From: Gammaproteobacteria bacterium
GTDB taxonomy: Bacteria; Pseudomonadota; Gammaproteobacteria; Arenicellales; Poriferihabitantaceae
Length of the DNA stretch: 64,000 nt
Assembly (NCBI GenBank): GCA_024644945.1
Contig: JAHEGU010000005.1
Coordinates: 1 to 64,000, forward strand
Direction of reading: 5' to 3'
The notes under the pieces were generated by a model. It was not told the origin of the DNA. It searched no databases and saw only the letters and a program-made list of their open reading frames with translations. This document shows, in pieces, positions 37,803-47,538 of this stretch. Within the stretch, counting starts at the first letter, position 1, and every line of letters starts with the position of its first letter. The translations under genes and the position numbers were made by a program.

Positions 37803-38702
37803 GTGAAAACCTACTTACTAAGCTACATAAGGAAACATTGGCAGGGAAGTATCCCGCTCCCTCAGGCCTTCTGGGTAAACTTTGTTACTCTGTTCGTTGT
37901 GATCGGGGCGATGAGGCAGTTTTTATTCCCGCCATATATTATCGATATAGGTTTGATAACTACTACAGTATTCATTTACTGGATTGTTATAATTCTAATT
38001 ATCTACCCCTGGCAGGCGGTCGGAGTTTTACGCAGTTCCTCTGCGCGCATCAGATCTGATACCGGCAGGATTTGGGCGACTGCGGCACAAGTCGCTCTTG
38101 CCGGGAGCCTGGTTTTAGTCCTGCTGTCAATTATAGGGACCTTCCAGATCCTGCAAGTTTATAAGCAGAAACTAGCATTAGAGAAAATTAGTCCGCCAGT
38201 CCCTGAATACACACTGGATCTGATCAAACAAGATACCCTCATCCATTTGCGCGGCCTGTTTGAAATAGGGATTACTAATAGTGTCTCGGATTTACTTAAT
38301 CGTTATCCACAAGTAACGGGGATAATTCTTGATAGTGAGGGTGGCCAGATATACGAAGGTAGAGGATTGGCAAGACTAATCAGGGAAAACAATCTTCAAA
38401 CCTTTTCCCTGGAGCAATGCCTGTCGTCTTGCACTACAGCGTTTGTCGCGGGAGTTACCCGTTCACTGGGAACGAACGCAAAACTGGGATTTCACCAGTA
38501 CAAGACCTACAGCCTTATTCCCTCGATCAATGTTGACAACGAGCAAGCCAAAGACATGGCAATATTCGTAACGCAAGGCGTTGCACCGGAGTTCGTCGAC
38601 AAAATATTTGTGCACCCCCCGGAGAGTATGTGGCGGCCGGAAATCGAGGAACTGGTAGCCGCTGGTGTGGTTCACCAGACGGACTTTTCTCTCGGCAACT
38701 AG
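37803..38702 (+). CDS. Membrane-anchored ClpP/crotonase-fold protein (COG3904-like)
   Basis: 299-residue protein with three hydrophobic segments (about 25-45, 48-70 and 95-118) followed by an extracytoplasmic domain of about 180 residues. This domain has the ClpP-like layout: VTGIILDSEGGQIYEGRGLARLI, then CLSSCTTAFVAGVTRSL with the likely catalytic Ser208 or Ser209, and KLGFHQY with His231. The pattern matches predicted periplasmic ClpP-fold proteins. The GTG start at 37803 has no strong Shine-Dalgarno. It is convergent with, and overlaps by 4 bases, the PotC-like gene. Activity and substrate are unknown. Confidence 0.78.
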   Translation: MKTYLLSYIRKHWQGSIPLPQAFWVNFVTLFVVIGAMRQFLFPPYIIDIGLITTTVFIYWIVIILIIYPWQAVGVLRSSSARIRSDTGRIWATAAQVALAGSLVLVLLSIIGTFQILQVYKQKLALEKISPPVPEYTLDLIKQDTLIHLRGLFEIGITNSVSDLLNRYPQVTGIILDSEGGQIYEGRGLARLIRENNLQTFSLEQCLSSCTTAFVAGVTRSLGTNAKLGFHQYKTYSLIPSINVDNEQAKDMAIFVTQGVAPEFVDKIFVHPPESMWRPEIEELVAAGVVHQTDFSLGN

Positions 38703-39550
38703 TGGGGTGTAATACCGCGTAAACGTTCTGTACGCCTGCGCATCAGTTCCAAAAAGACTAATAAAGATACTGATATTAAAATCAATATTGTAGCGACAGC
38801 CATAATGGTAGGACTAATTTGCTCACGGATACCCGAAAACATTTGCCAGGGTATGGTTCTCTGATTGTAACTGCCAACGAATAACACGACCACGACTTCA
38901 TCGAACGAGGTGATAAACGCGAACAGCCCTCCGGAAATGACACCGGGTAGAATCAGCGGCACGGTGATATGAAAGAAAGTATGGGTAGGCGATGAACCCA
39001 GGCTAGCGGCGGCGCGAGTCAGGCTGTGATCAAAGCCAGTGAGGGTGGCGGTAACTGTGATCACTACGAAGGGTGTTGCCAGGGCCGCGTGTGCCAATAT
39101 TACACCGACATGCGTACCCTGCAATCCGATTCTCGAGTAAAAGAAAAACATCCCCGCAGCAGAAATGATCAGCGGCACCACCATGGGTGAAATCAGTAGG
39201 CCCATTATCGTGGTTTTAAACGGGAAATCGGGGCGACTCAATCCCAGTGCCGCCAGGGTGCCCAGAAAAGTCGATATAATCGTCGAAAAAACCGCGATGA
39301 TGAAACTGTTTCTAACGGCACCTTGCCAGTTGCGGCTGGTTAAAAATTCCTCATACCACTTGGTGGTAAAGGCTTCTGGCTGGAGCTGAAGCATTTCCGA
39401 AGTAAAGGAGAAAAATGGCTGCGCGTTGAACGATAGCGGTAAAATAATCAGGATCGGGAATATCAGGAATGCGAATATTAATACGCAGATGGTCAAAAAG
39501 GTGTAATGCCAGATGCGCTCGCTCAGTGAGGCGTGAATCGGTAAGGCCAT
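38699..39550 (-). CDS. Polyamine-type ABC importer permease (PotC-like)
   Basis: 283-residue inner-membrane permease with six predicted helices. It has the ABC importer loop EAA-type region DHSLTRAAASLGSSPTHTFFHITVPLILPGVISGG, which couples to the ATPase. Overall similarity is to PotC/YdcV permeases of the spermidine/putrescine group. It is the last gene of the four-gene importer operon and follows the PotB-like permease with a 4-base gap. Its C-terminus (RRRTERLRGITPH) is repeated in a remnant near 37.5 kb. Confidence 0.9.
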   Translation of the reverse strand: MALPIHASLSERIWHYTFLTICVLIFAFLIFPILIILPLSFNAQPFFSFTSEMLQLQPEAFTTKWYEEFLTSRNWQGAVRNSFIIAVFSTIISTFLGTLAALGLSRPDFPFKTTIMGLLISPMVVPLIISAAGMFFFYSRIGLQGTHVGVILAHAALATPFVVITVTATLTGFDHSLTRAAASLGSSPTHTFFHITVPLILPGVISGGLFAFITSFDEVVVVLFVGSYNQRTIPWQMFSGIREQISPTIMAVATILILISVSLLVFLELMRRRTERLRGITPH

Positions 39551-39554
39551 CGGT

Positions 39555-40826
39555 CTACCCCAGTTTCATATTATTGATGCCGACGACTTTGTCGTACAGA
39601 ATATATAAGGCTAACACCAGCAGCAGCAGTATGGTTCCAAGCGCGGCGGCCAGGCCCCAGTTCAGAGATGTTGAAATATGATAGGCGATAAAGTTGCTGA
39701 TCAAGGTGCCCTTGGTACCGCCAACCAGCGCCGGAGTGATGTAATAACCGATGGCTAATATAAAAACCAGGATACCGCCCGCGCCGATACCTGCGACGGT
39801 ATTGGGCAGGTAAATGCGCCAAAACGCAGTAAAAGGGGTTGCACCCATCGATCGTGCCGCTCGCACCCAACTTGGCGGAATAGTTTTCATTACGCTGAAT
39901 AGCGGCAAAACCATGAACGGAAGCAGAATATGGGTCATCGCGATAACGGTGCCGGCTTCGTTATGAATCATCGCCAATCGATTATCGTCACTTAGTATTC
40001 CGATGCCAACCAGGATGTCGTTAATCACCCCTTCTTTTTGTAATAGCGCAATCCAGGACGAGGTTCTTACCAGTAGTGAGGTCCAGAAAGGCAGTAACAC
40101 CAAGATAATTAACATATTACTGGTCTTAGTTTTTACAGTCGATAACAGGTAGGCGACCGGGTAACCCAAAATTATGGTAAGAAAGGTTATCGTGAAACTT
40201 AGCCTGATAGTTCGCCAAAATAAGGAAATATAGACTTGTTGGTCCTCGCTTTTCATCGAAAACGAGCCATCGCTATTCTTTTCTGCATCGAATGCAGCGA
40301 GGTAGTAGGAACTGGAGAATTTACCGCTTTCCCGTTTGATCAGCCTCCAGGTTTCGATGTTTCCCCATTTCTTGTCGATGTCAATCATCGCTGCTGTTGC
40401 AGATTCCGGGCTTTCCAGTTTTTCAATCTTGCGCGCGGTTTTTCTAAACAGGCCAGACATGCCCGACTTTTCATAGTTCAGGCGCCTGCCCAGGCGGCTA
40501 ATGGTTTTTTCCTCAGCACCAACTTTGAAATCTTCTATCAGCGCCTGAAACGTTGCCTCATCGGGCAACTCAGTAGAATCGAGGTCCCAGTCCCTTATTT
40601 CTACGACGACTCTAGGGAATTGTTCGCCAGCAATTGAGTTGTCAACGCTGCGAATGAGCATATCGAAGATAGGAATAAGGAAAGTAATCAGGACGAAGAG
40701 AAATAGTGGCGCCACCAGCAGCAGTGCTGTTTTTTTGCGTTGCCAAAGCGCCTTCTTCAGACTTTCCTTCAACGGAACGCCATCGGCGGTCGTAATCACT
40801 TCATTTTCAGCTTCAGCAGTAGCCAT
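39555..40826 (-). CDS. Polyamine-type ABC importer permease (PotB-like) with periplasmic insertion
   Basis: 423-residue permease, longer than the 280-300 usual for PotB. The first membrane helix (about 33-55) is followed by a soluble stretch of about 140 residues (about 62-205) that is charged and rich in Glu and Lys, then the remaining helices from LFWRTIRLSFTITFLTIILG onward. The EAA loop is WVRAARSMGATPFTAFWRIYLPNT. The insertion lies between helices 1 and 2 and should face the periplasm, where it could contact the binding protein. The gene lies 90 bases from the binding-protein gene, separated by a strong hairpin. Confidence 0.88.
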   Translation of the reverse strand: MATAEAENEVITTADGVPLKESLKKALWQRKKTALLLVAPLFLFVLITFLIPIFDMLIRSVDNSIAGEQFPRVVVEIRDWDLDSTELPDEATFQALIEDFKVGAEEKTISRLGRRLNYEKSGMSGLFRKTARKIEKLESPESATAAMIDIDKKWGNIETWRLIKRESGKFSSSYYLAAFDAEKNSDGSFSMKSEDQQVYISLFWRTIRLSFTITFLTIILGYPVAYLLSTVKTKTSNMLIILVLLPFWTSLLVRTSSWIALLQKEGVINDILVGIGILSDDNRLAMIHNEAGTVIAMTHILLPFMVLPLFSVMKTIPPSWVRAARSMGATPFTAFWRIYLPNTVAGIGAGGILVFILAIGYYITPALVGGTKGTLISNFIAYHISTSLNWGLAAALGTILLLLVLALYILYDKVVGINNMKLG

Positions 40827-40850
40827 TTTATGTTGTTCCGTTTCGTTAGT

Positions 40851-40884
40851 TTAATCCGGGGCCCTCATCGGAGCCCCGGATTAA
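40851..40884 (-). promoter_or_regulatory. Intercistronic hairpin between binding-protein and permease genes
   Basis: TTAATCCGGGG at 40851-40861 pairs perfectly with CCCCGGATTAA at 40874-40884 around a 12-base loop. It lies after the stop of the solute-binding protein and before the PotB-like start. There is no T-run on the minus strand, so it is more likely an mRNA-stabilising or attenuating hairpin than a full terminator, as often seen downstream of highly expressed binding-protein genes. Confidence 0.7.
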
Positions 40885-40915
40885 TTTTTACTAGAGTCTC
40901 TCTATCAGCCTCTAT

Positions 40916-42010
40916 TTAGCCTTTAGCCAGCCATGCTTCAAAACGTTCGGCCAAATCGTCCTTGTTATCCGCCCACCATTCGAAATCATAGAAAATAGCT
41001 CCTTCCATATTCTCGGGTGCCGTTGGCATATGCGGGGCCATATCTATGCCGAGGTCTGCATGTTTACCAACCATCGGTGCGGAAGAGGCGCGCAACGGGC
41101 CATAAGAAATGTATTTTGCCTGGTCTGCAAGACGTTGAGTGTCGGTTGCAAAACGCAGGTATTTCATTACTTCTTCCTTATTAGGCGCACCTTTGGGAAC
41201 TACCCAGCCGTCTAGCTGAATTGCTTGTGCATCCCAGAGCATCTTAATCGGCTGCTTGTTGACCTCGATTGCCTCAAACAACCGGCCGTTGTACGCGGAA
41301 CCAAACGCCACCTCTCCATCGGCGAGTAACTGCATCGGCTGGGAGCCCTTGGTCCACCAGACAACATGGTCCTTGATGGTGTCCAGTTTTGCGAAGGCTC
41401 TGGCGACCCCTTCCTCGGTATCCAGCACTTCATAAACATCTTCAGGCGCAACGCCGTCGGCAATCAGGGCCCATTCCAGATTCGGATCGGGACGTTTCTC
41501 GAGGGAACGCTTGCCGGGAAATTTTTCCAGATCGAAGACATCCGCCATTTTGGTGGGCGCGACATCAAAAATATCGGAACGATAGCCAAGTGTGGTCGAA
41601 TAGGCTATCTGCGGAATAAAGCAGTCTGATACTAGTGCCTTGCCGAAATCTACACTGGCCGGGGTGCCATCGGGTGCCGGAGCAAGATCATTGTCGAAAT
41701 CAATTTCTTCGACCAGGCCTTCGTCGCATAACGTTATTGCATTTGGCGCTTCAGCGTCGAGTAAGTCCCAGGTAACATTGCCTGCTTCCACTTGTGCCCT
41801 CAGTTTTGAGGCTCCTTCCGAAGCAGAATCGTCGTTAACTATGGTAACGCCCGGATTATTAGCCATATAGGGTTCATGGTAAGCCCGTTGTTGACTTTTA
41901 GTGTAGGCACCACCCCAGGAAACAACGACCATCGTAGTTTCCGCGTGGGCGATTGAAACCACTCCAGCTGCTACTGTTGCCAGAAGGGTCTTTGTTAAAA
42001 TCTTGTTCAT
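40916..42010 (-). CDS. Polyamine-type ABC importer solute-binding protein (PotD-like)
   Basis: 364-residue periplasmic protein with a clear signal peptide (MNKILTKTLLATVAAGVVSIAHA, cleaved before E24). The mature start TTMVVVSWGGAYTKSQQRAY is typical of the PotD/PotF group of binding proteins. Substrates of such proteins include spermidine, putrescine, opines and amino-acid-like amines; the ligand here is not readable. It is the second gene of the operon after the ATPase, and a hairpin follows it, consistent with higher expression than the permeases. Confidence 0.9.
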   Translation of the reverse strand: MNKILTKTLLATVAAGVVSIAHAETTMVVVSWGGAYTKSQQRAYHEPYMANNPGVTIVNDDSASEGASKLRAQVEAGNVTWDLLDAEAPNAITLCDEGLVEEIDFDNDLAPAPDGTPASVDFGKALVSDCFIPQIAYSTTLGYRSDIFDVAPTKMADVFDLEKFPGKRSLEKRPDPNLEWALIADGVAPEDVYEVLDTEEGVARAFAKLDTIKDHVVWWTKGSQPMQLLADGEVAFGSAYNGRLFEAIEVNKQPIKMLWDAQAIQLDGWVVPKGAPNKEEVMKYLRFATDTQRLADQAKYISYGPLRASSAPMVGKHADLGIDMAPHMPTAPENMEGAIFYDFEWWADNKDDLAERFEAWLAKG

Positions 42011-42085
42011 AAAAAGTGCTCCTCTTTAATTGTATCTAGTTATAAATAAACGATAAAATTGTCGAATATCCAATTACCCCGGAAA

Positions 42086-43183
42086 CTAATCCGAGGGGTC
42101 CAGTGCTCGACAATCTTCCGCAGTCCAGCCGATATTAGCCGTGCCACCTTCTTCAAGGTGCGCGTGATCGGCTGAATTTGGAATCTTTACAATAAAATCG
42201 TCATGCCCCAATACCGTAAAACGGGTACGAATGTGGTCCCCGAGGTAGATCAATTCTTCGGCAACGCCGTTGAAAATATTGGGTAATGAGCCCGGTTCCG
42301 GATTAACCGTGACGCGCTCGGGCCTCAGTGATAATGTACTTCTTTCACCCACACCACCAACGTTAACTTTCTTGGCAATGACGGTGCCGGCGTCGTTGTC
42401 GACGTCAACCTTGACCGTATCACCGTTATCCTCTGAAACCTTGCCCAGAAAGCGGTTATTTTCACCAATAAAATTGGCGCAAAAAGCGTTTTCAGGTTCT
42501 TCGTATAATACTTCGGGTGGTGCGCATTGCTGGATGATGCCGTCATCAAATACCGCGATGCGGTTTGACATGGTCAGTGCTTCGCTTTGATCGTGGGTAA
42601 CATAGACTACAGTCAATCCGAGATTTTCGCTGATGTGCTTGATTTCATATTGCATCTGCTCACGCAGGTTTTTATCTAGCGCGCCAAGCGGCTCATCCAT
42701 AAGCACCAGGTCGGGGTCGAAAACCAGTGATCGAGCCACCGCAACACGTTGCTGTTGCCCACCAGAAAGTTGTGCCGGACGCCTATCACCAAAGGGGCCC
42801 AGTTGCACCATATCCAGTGCCCGGTCGACACGTTGTTTCTGTTCCGACTTGTCCATGTTGCGAACCTGGAGCGGGAAGGCGAGGTTTTCTGCCACAGTCA
42901 TATGCGGAAACAGGGCATAGTTTTGAAATACCATACCAATACCACGCTTATGTGGCGGCACCTTGTTGATTGGATTATCTTTTAAGAATATTTCTCCATG
43001 TGTGGCCGGTTCAAAACCTGCCAGCATCATCAAACAGGTGGTTTTTCCGGATCCGGAGGGTCCCAGCATGGTGAGGAATTCGCCCTGGGCTACGTCCAGA
43101 TTCAGGTTTTTGACAACCAGGGATTCACCATCATAACTCTTTTGAATATCGACAAAACGTACAAGCGACGGAGTATCAGACAT
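42086..43183 (-). CDS. Polyamine-type ABC importer ATP-binding protein (PotA-like)
   Basis: 365-residue ATPase with Walker A GPSGSGKTT, signature LSGGQQQRVAVARSL, and Walker B LVLMDEPLGALD. The C-terminal part (about 240-365) is the TOBE regulatory domain with SLRPERVTVNP and HIRTRFTVLG. The order ATPase, binding protein, PotB-like, PotC-like is a complete polyamine-type importer. It is the first gene of the operon; the region upstream (43184 onward) must hold its promoter. A gap of 75 bases separates it from the binding-protein gene. Confidence 0.92.
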   Translation of the reverse strand: MSDTPSLVRFVDIQKSYDGESLVVKNLNLDVAQGEFLTMLGPSGSGKTTCLMMLAGFEPATHGEIFLKDNPINKVPPHKRGIGMVFQNYALFPHMTVAENLAFPLQVRNMDKSEQKQRVDRALDMVQLGPFGDRRPAQLSGGQQQRVAVARSLVFDPDLVLMDEPLGALDKNLREQMQYEIKHISENLGLTVVYVTHDQSEALTMSNRIAVFDDGIIQQCAPPEVLYEEPENAFCANFIGENNRFLGKVSEDNGDTVKVDVDNDAGTVIAKKVNVGGVGERSTLSLRPERVTVNPEPGSLPNIFNGVAEELIYLGDHIRTRFTVLGHDDFIVKIPNSADHAHLEEGGTANIGWTAEDCRALDPSD

Positions 43184-43756
43184 ATATTTAGCGGGGATTC
43201 TTGTTCAAGAGATTGGTGTCAGGAGAAGCGGCCAATTCACGGGTACCTTTTCCCATGACGCTGCCTCCATATCGTTTTATTTCTTTACAGCCCGTTGACC
43301 TTAACGGGGATGAAAATCAAAATCAATACCATGTGAGGTAACAATTATTACGAAAACGACATGTCAACCCCGTCAAACCACGCCTAATAACAAGTTCTGA
43401 CATGAAAGCACATCTGCTGCGGATATTACACCAAACTCATGATGATTCTGACAACAGCTGATTTTGGATTAGAATAAACAGCGCATCGAACATCCCAATA
43501 AAATCCAAAAAGCAAGGCAACGTGGTCATCAATTCTAAGAATTACATCAAGCAACTGTGGCCGGCCACTATCCGAAGCCGACGCTGTGGTAAGCGCCAGC
43601 AGGTCAATCCTGCTCTGATTCGTTATTTTGAAGAATACAGTGGCGGGCAGGGCTGTATTATCGTATCGTTTCATGCTCAGATTAATGGAGATGAGGAACT
43701 AAGGTATTTATATTCCTCGACCTGATCGGCGCACCAGAATTCTAAAAATCCAAATC
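43184..43756. other. Intergenic region between two divergent ABC importer operons
   Basis: 573 bases separating the minus-strand PotA-like operon and the plus-strand Yej/Dpp-like operon. It should contain both promoters. I could not pick out a convincing promoter, operator or RNA. A 67-codon plus-strand frame (43522-43725, GTG start with AAGG 4 bases upstream) is the only frame with a plausible ribosome site, but it resembles nothing I know. The DNA is more AT-rich than its flanks around 43310-43350. Confidence 0.4.
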
Positions 43757-45646
43757 ATGTCATCGCCTCTCTTAACGGTCGAAAATCTCTGGGTTCAGTT
43801 TCGAGTCCATGATTCGCTGTTAGATGCAGTGCGCGGGGTATCGTTTGAGATTCACAGCGGCAAGACACTGGCTCTGGTTGGCGAGTCGGGTTCCGGCAAG
43901 TCAGTCATTGCACGCTCGATCATGGGAATCCTGCCGAGTATTGCACAGGCCCATAAAGGCAATATAGTTCTTAAGGAAAAAGACAGTGAACCCGTCGATC
44001 TGCTGTCTCTCGATCCGAATGGCAGCAAGATGAGAGGGTTTCGCGGTGGCAGTATGTCCATGATTTTTCAAGAACCGATGGTATCGCTTTCTCCGTTACA
44101 CACTGTGGGAAATCAGGTTGGCGAAGCCCTGCATCTGCATCGCGATGTTTCAACCAAGGAAGGTAGAGAGATATGCCTGGAAATGCTAAAAATGGTCGGC
44201 TTCAGTGATCCGGCCAGATCAATCGAGGCTTACCCCTTCGAGCTTTCAGGCGGCATGAGACAACGCGCGATGATTGCCATGGCTCTGATCTGTCGCCCAT
44301 CGTTGCTGATTGCCGATGAGCCCACCACGGCCCTCGACGTCACCATCCAGGCCCAGATCCTGCAACTGATCAATCAACTCCAGAGCCAAATGGATATGGC
44401 CGTGCTCATGATTACCCATGACCTCGGCGTTGTGGCCAACGTCGCTGATGATGTGGTGGTGATTTATCACGGTGAGGTAATGGAAAGCGGAACGGTGCAG
44501 CACATTTTTTCCGATCCAAAACACGCCTACACTCGGGCACTGCTTAAGGCGATACCCCATATCGATCTTGGCAAGCAACAGCGGTTAGTCCCGGTTCGAG
44601 AGGTCCATGCCGAAGTCGGGGCCTTTTTAGAAGCCCGTCGCAAACAAATTAAACCTGACAGCGAGCATACTCAACAAAAGCCTTTGCTCGAGATCCGCAA
44701 TCTGGAGAAAGTATTCTACGCCCGAAGCTCCGCCTGGTCGTTAAAGGCCAGCGAGCCTGCAGTAAAGGCTGTCGATGATGTCAGCCTAACCATTAGTCGC
44801 GGCGAATGTGTAGGGCTGGTAGGAGAAAGTGGATGCGGTAAATCCACTCTGGGAAAATTAATTGCCCACGCGATCCTGCCGGACCGTGGGCATATTTTGT
44901 ATCACGGCAATACACGGGATTTCAAAGTTGAATCTCTCAATGAAGAGGACCTGTTTGAATACCGCTGTAAAGTGCAATATATGTTCCAGGATCCGGTGGG
45001 GTCTCTCAATCCCAGCATGACAGTGTTCGATATTCTGCGTGAACCGATGATCATTCACAAAATGGGAGATCAGGACTATCAGGCTGAAATGTGCAAAGAA
45101 CTGATGCGACTGGTGGGTCTGGATCCGCGTTTTCTTCGACGTTATCCGCACAGCTTTTCGGGCGGACAACGCCAGCGCATTGGCATTGCGAGAGCGCTGG
45201 CGCTACAACCGGCCCTCCTGATCTGCGACGAACCGGTTTCTGCGCTGGATGTTTCCATTCAGGCGCAGGTACTGAACCTGATGCGAGACCTTCAAAAAGA
45301 GCTGGGGCTCAGCTACCTGTTCGTATCGCATAACCTTGCCGTTGTGGACTATGTTTCAGACAGGGTCGCGGTCATGTTCCGCGGCAAGCTGGTAGAGGTC
45401 GCCCCTGCGGATAACCTGTTTCATCGCGCCAAGCATCCTTACACCCGAAGTCTGCTGCAGGCGGTTCCTGTAGCAGATTTAAACAGACTGCTTGAATTCG
45501 AAAAGATCGCTGAATTCGAGGATGGCAGCCAGTGGCCGGATCCATTTACCGATACCAGTGAAGTCACGCAAACGCTACAGGAGATAGCACCCGATCACTA
45601 TGTCCTTGCCAGGGAAGGTTATCAATCTGGTAGTATTTATTCATGA
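43757..45646 (+). CDS. Fused dual ATP-binding subunit of a peptide/oligosaccharide ABC importer (YejF-like)
   Basis: 629-residue protein with two complete ATPase domains in tandem. Domain 1 (about 1-290) has GESGSGKS and [16 protein letters not shown], and its signature [13 protein letters not shown]; domain 2 (about 310-600) has [23 protein letters not shown] and [16 protein letters not shown]. Both carry the C-terminal oligopeptide/dipeptide transporter extension ([12 protein letters not shown]). The fusion corresponds to separate DppD and DppF. It leads a four-gene operon and overlaps the binding-protein gene by 4 bases (ATGA). Substrate is open: peptides, microcin-type compounds and oligosaccharides are all imported by this group. 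Confidence 0.92.
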   Translation: MSSPLLTVENLWVQFRVHDSLLDAVRGVSFEIHSGKTLALVGESGSGKSVIARSIMGILPSIAQAHKGNIVLKEKDSEPVDLLSLDPNGSKMRGFRGGSMSMIFQEPMVSLSPLHTVGNQVGEALHLHRDVSTKEGREICLEMLKMVGFSDPARSIEAYPFELSGGMRQRAMIAMALICRPSLLIADEPTTALDVTIQAQILQLINQLQSQMDMAVLMITHDLGVVANVADDVVVIYHGEVMESGTVQHIFSDPKHAYTRALLKAIPHIDLGKQQRLVPVREVHAEVGAFLEARRKQIKPDSEHTQQKPLLEIRNLEKVFYARSSAWSLKASEPAVKAVDDVSLTISRGECVGLVGESGCGKSTLGKLIAHAILPDRGHILYHGNTRDFKVESLNEEDLFEYRCKVQYMFQDPVGSLNPSMTVFDILREPMIIHKMGDQDYQAEMCKELMRLVGLDPRFLRRYPHSFSGGQRQRIGIARALALQPALLICDEPVSALDVSIQAQVLNLMRDLQKELGLSYLFVSHNLAVVDYVSDRVAVMFRGKLVEVAPADNLFHRAKHPYTRSLLQAVPVADLNRLLEFEKIAEFEDGSQWPDPFTDTSEVTQTLQEIAPDHYVLAREGYQSGSIYS

Positions 45647-47538
45647 AAAAATGCCGACCAAGATTGCTCGCATTGTTCTGCCTGTGCTGCGCGTCTGCGC
45701 AGCCAGCTGCCGCGCAATGGTTTGAACCGGAGTATTTAAAAGACCAAGTGGCTGCCGGAGAATTGCCACCGGTGCAACAACGAATCCCGCAAGAGCCCTT
45801 AGTGGCGGCCCTGTTGGATGAACAGAAGCCGGGTAAATACGGCGGCACCATGCGAATGCTGATGGGCAGAAGTAAGGATATTCGCATGGTGATGGTCTAC
45901 GGCTACGGGCGCCTGGTCGGCTACACCCCGGATCTGGAGCTAGAGGCGGATTTCCTCAAGGATTTCGAAGTTGAAGAAGGTAGACGGTTCACCTTTCATC
46001 TTCGCAAAGGGCACAAGTGGTCTGATGGCGAGCCTTTTACCAGCGAGGCCTTCCGTTATTTATGGGAAGATATTCTCAACAACGAAGAGCTTTACCCCTT
46101 CGGCCTGCCAGGAGCGTTACTGGTCGATGGCAAGCCTCCAGAGGTGGAATTCATCGATGAACAGACCGTGCGCTATACATGGGAACAGCCGAACCCATTC
46201 TTCCTGCCGGCGCTAGCTGCACCCAGCCCGTTGTTTATGTATGCGCCTGGGCATTACCTCAAGGAATTTCACGCCCGTTACAACGATCCGGATGCTCTGG
46301 CAGCAATAGTTGAGGAAGCAGGCACTCGCAACTGGGCCGGCGTCCATCACAGACGCAATCATCCCTACAAAGAAGACAATCCGGATCTGCCAACCTTACA
46401 ACCCTGGGTGAATACTACCTACCCCCCTGCCGAGCGATTCGTATTCAAGCGCAATCCTTTCTATCATCGAGTCGACCAGAATGGACTCCAGCTTCCCTAT
46501 ATCGATGAAGTGACGCTGCAGATCACCAGCTCGAGCCTGGTGGCGGCCAAGACCAGCGCCGGCGAATCAGACCTGCAGGGAAGATACCTCCGTCTCGACA
46601 ACTATACATTTCTGAAAGGGGGTGAGACACGTGGTGACTATCAAGTTCGATTGTGGCAGAGCGGCGCGGGTTCCAAATACGCACTGTATCCAAACCTCAA
46701 CAGTAATGATCCTGTCTGGAGGGCACTTGTCAGGCAGCGCGATTTTCGGCGGGCCATATCTATCGGGATAGACCGGCAAGAAATAAACCAGGTGATCTAT
46801 CTAGGTCTGGCGCAGGGCACCAGCAATACAGTTTTAGATTCCTGCCCGCTGTACCGCAGTGAATATCAGAGCGCGTGGAGTCAATATGATCCTGATCAGG
46901 CCAATCGGCTTCTGGATCAGTTAGGTCTGGATCAGCGTGATAGCCGAGGAATCCGATTGATGGAAAACGGAAAACCGCTGGAGATCATTCTGCATACTGC
47001 AGGCGAAGGAACTGAAGAAACCGATGTGCTGGAACTGATCGGGGAAAGCTGGCGCAAGCTTGGAATAATGTTGTTCACCAAGCCATCTCAGCGCGAAGTC
47101 TTTCGAGAACGTGTATTCGCTGGTGACGCAATGATGGCGTTATTCAACGGCATCGACAACGGGCTCCCCACTGCTGATATGAGCCCGGAAGAGTTCGCAC
47201 CGACTGATCAAACCCAGTTGCAATGGCCAAAATGGGGTCAATACTTTGAGACCAATCAAAAGACCGGCGAGGAACCGGATATTGAAGAAGCCCGGAGACT
47301 GTTAGAGCTTTACTTCCAGTGGAGCAAATCTAACTCTCGAGAAGACCGCGAATCCATATGGCATGAAATTCTGAAGATATATAGCGAAGAAGTGTTCAGC
47401 ATCGGCCTGATCTGCGGTGTGCCACAACCCATTGCAGTAAACAACCAATTACACAACGTACCTGAAAAGGGCATTTACAGCTGGTCCCCGACGTCATTCT
47501 TCGGCGTCTATCGTCCGGATACGTTCTGGTTCGATTGA
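45643..47538 (+). CDS. Periplasmic solute-binding protein, family 5 (peptide/oligosaccharide type)
   Basis: 631-residue binding protein with a signal peptide (RLLALFCLCCASAQPAAAQ). It contains the family-5 signature region FTFHLRKGHKWSDGEPFTSEAFRYLWEDI and the ligand-pocket scaffold with NPFYHRVDQNGLQLPYIDEV. The length exceeds that of DppA (about 535) and falls in the YejA/AgpA size range. The mature start LPPVQQRIPQEPLV and the PGKYGGTMRM block occur in several large family-5 proteins that bind sugars as well as peptides. Start and stop both overlap neighbours by 4 bases, so all four genes are probably coupled. Confidence 0.88.
   Translation: MKKCRPRLLALFCLCCASAQPAAAQWFEPEYLKDQVAAGELPPVQQRIPQEPLVAALLDEQKPGKYGGTMRMLMGRSKDIRMVMVYGYGRLVGYTPDLELEADFLKDFEVEEGRRFTFHLRKGHKWSDGEPFTSEAFRYLWEDILNNEELYPFGLPGALLVDGKPPEVEFIDEQTVRYTWEQPNPFFLPALAAPSPLFMYAPGHYLKEFHARYNDPDALAAIVEEAGTRNWAGVHHRRNHPYKEDNPDLPTLQPWVNTTYPPAERFVFKRNPFYHRVDQNGLQLPYIDEVTLQITSSSLVAAKTSAGESDLQGRYLRLDNYTFLKGGETRGDYQVRLWQSGAGSKYALYPNLNSNDPVWRALVRQRDFRRAISIGIDRQEINQVIYLGLAQGTSNTVLDSCPLYRSEYQSAWSQYDPDQANRLLDQLGLDQRDSRGIRLMENGKPLEIILHTAGEGTEETDVLELIGESWRKLGIMLFTKPSQREVFRERVFAGDAMMALFNGIDNGLPTADMSPEEFAPTDQTQLQWPKWGQYFETNQKTGEEPDIEEARRLLELYFQWSKSNSREDRESIWHEILKIYSEEVFSIGLICGVPQPIAVNNQLHNVPEKGIYSWSPTSFFGVYRPDTFWFD

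Noticed and set aside
43522-43725. 67-codon plus-strand frame in the gap between the two importer operons
   Set aside because: It has a possible AAGG site near the GTG but no family similarity or other support. Described under the gap and not called a gene.
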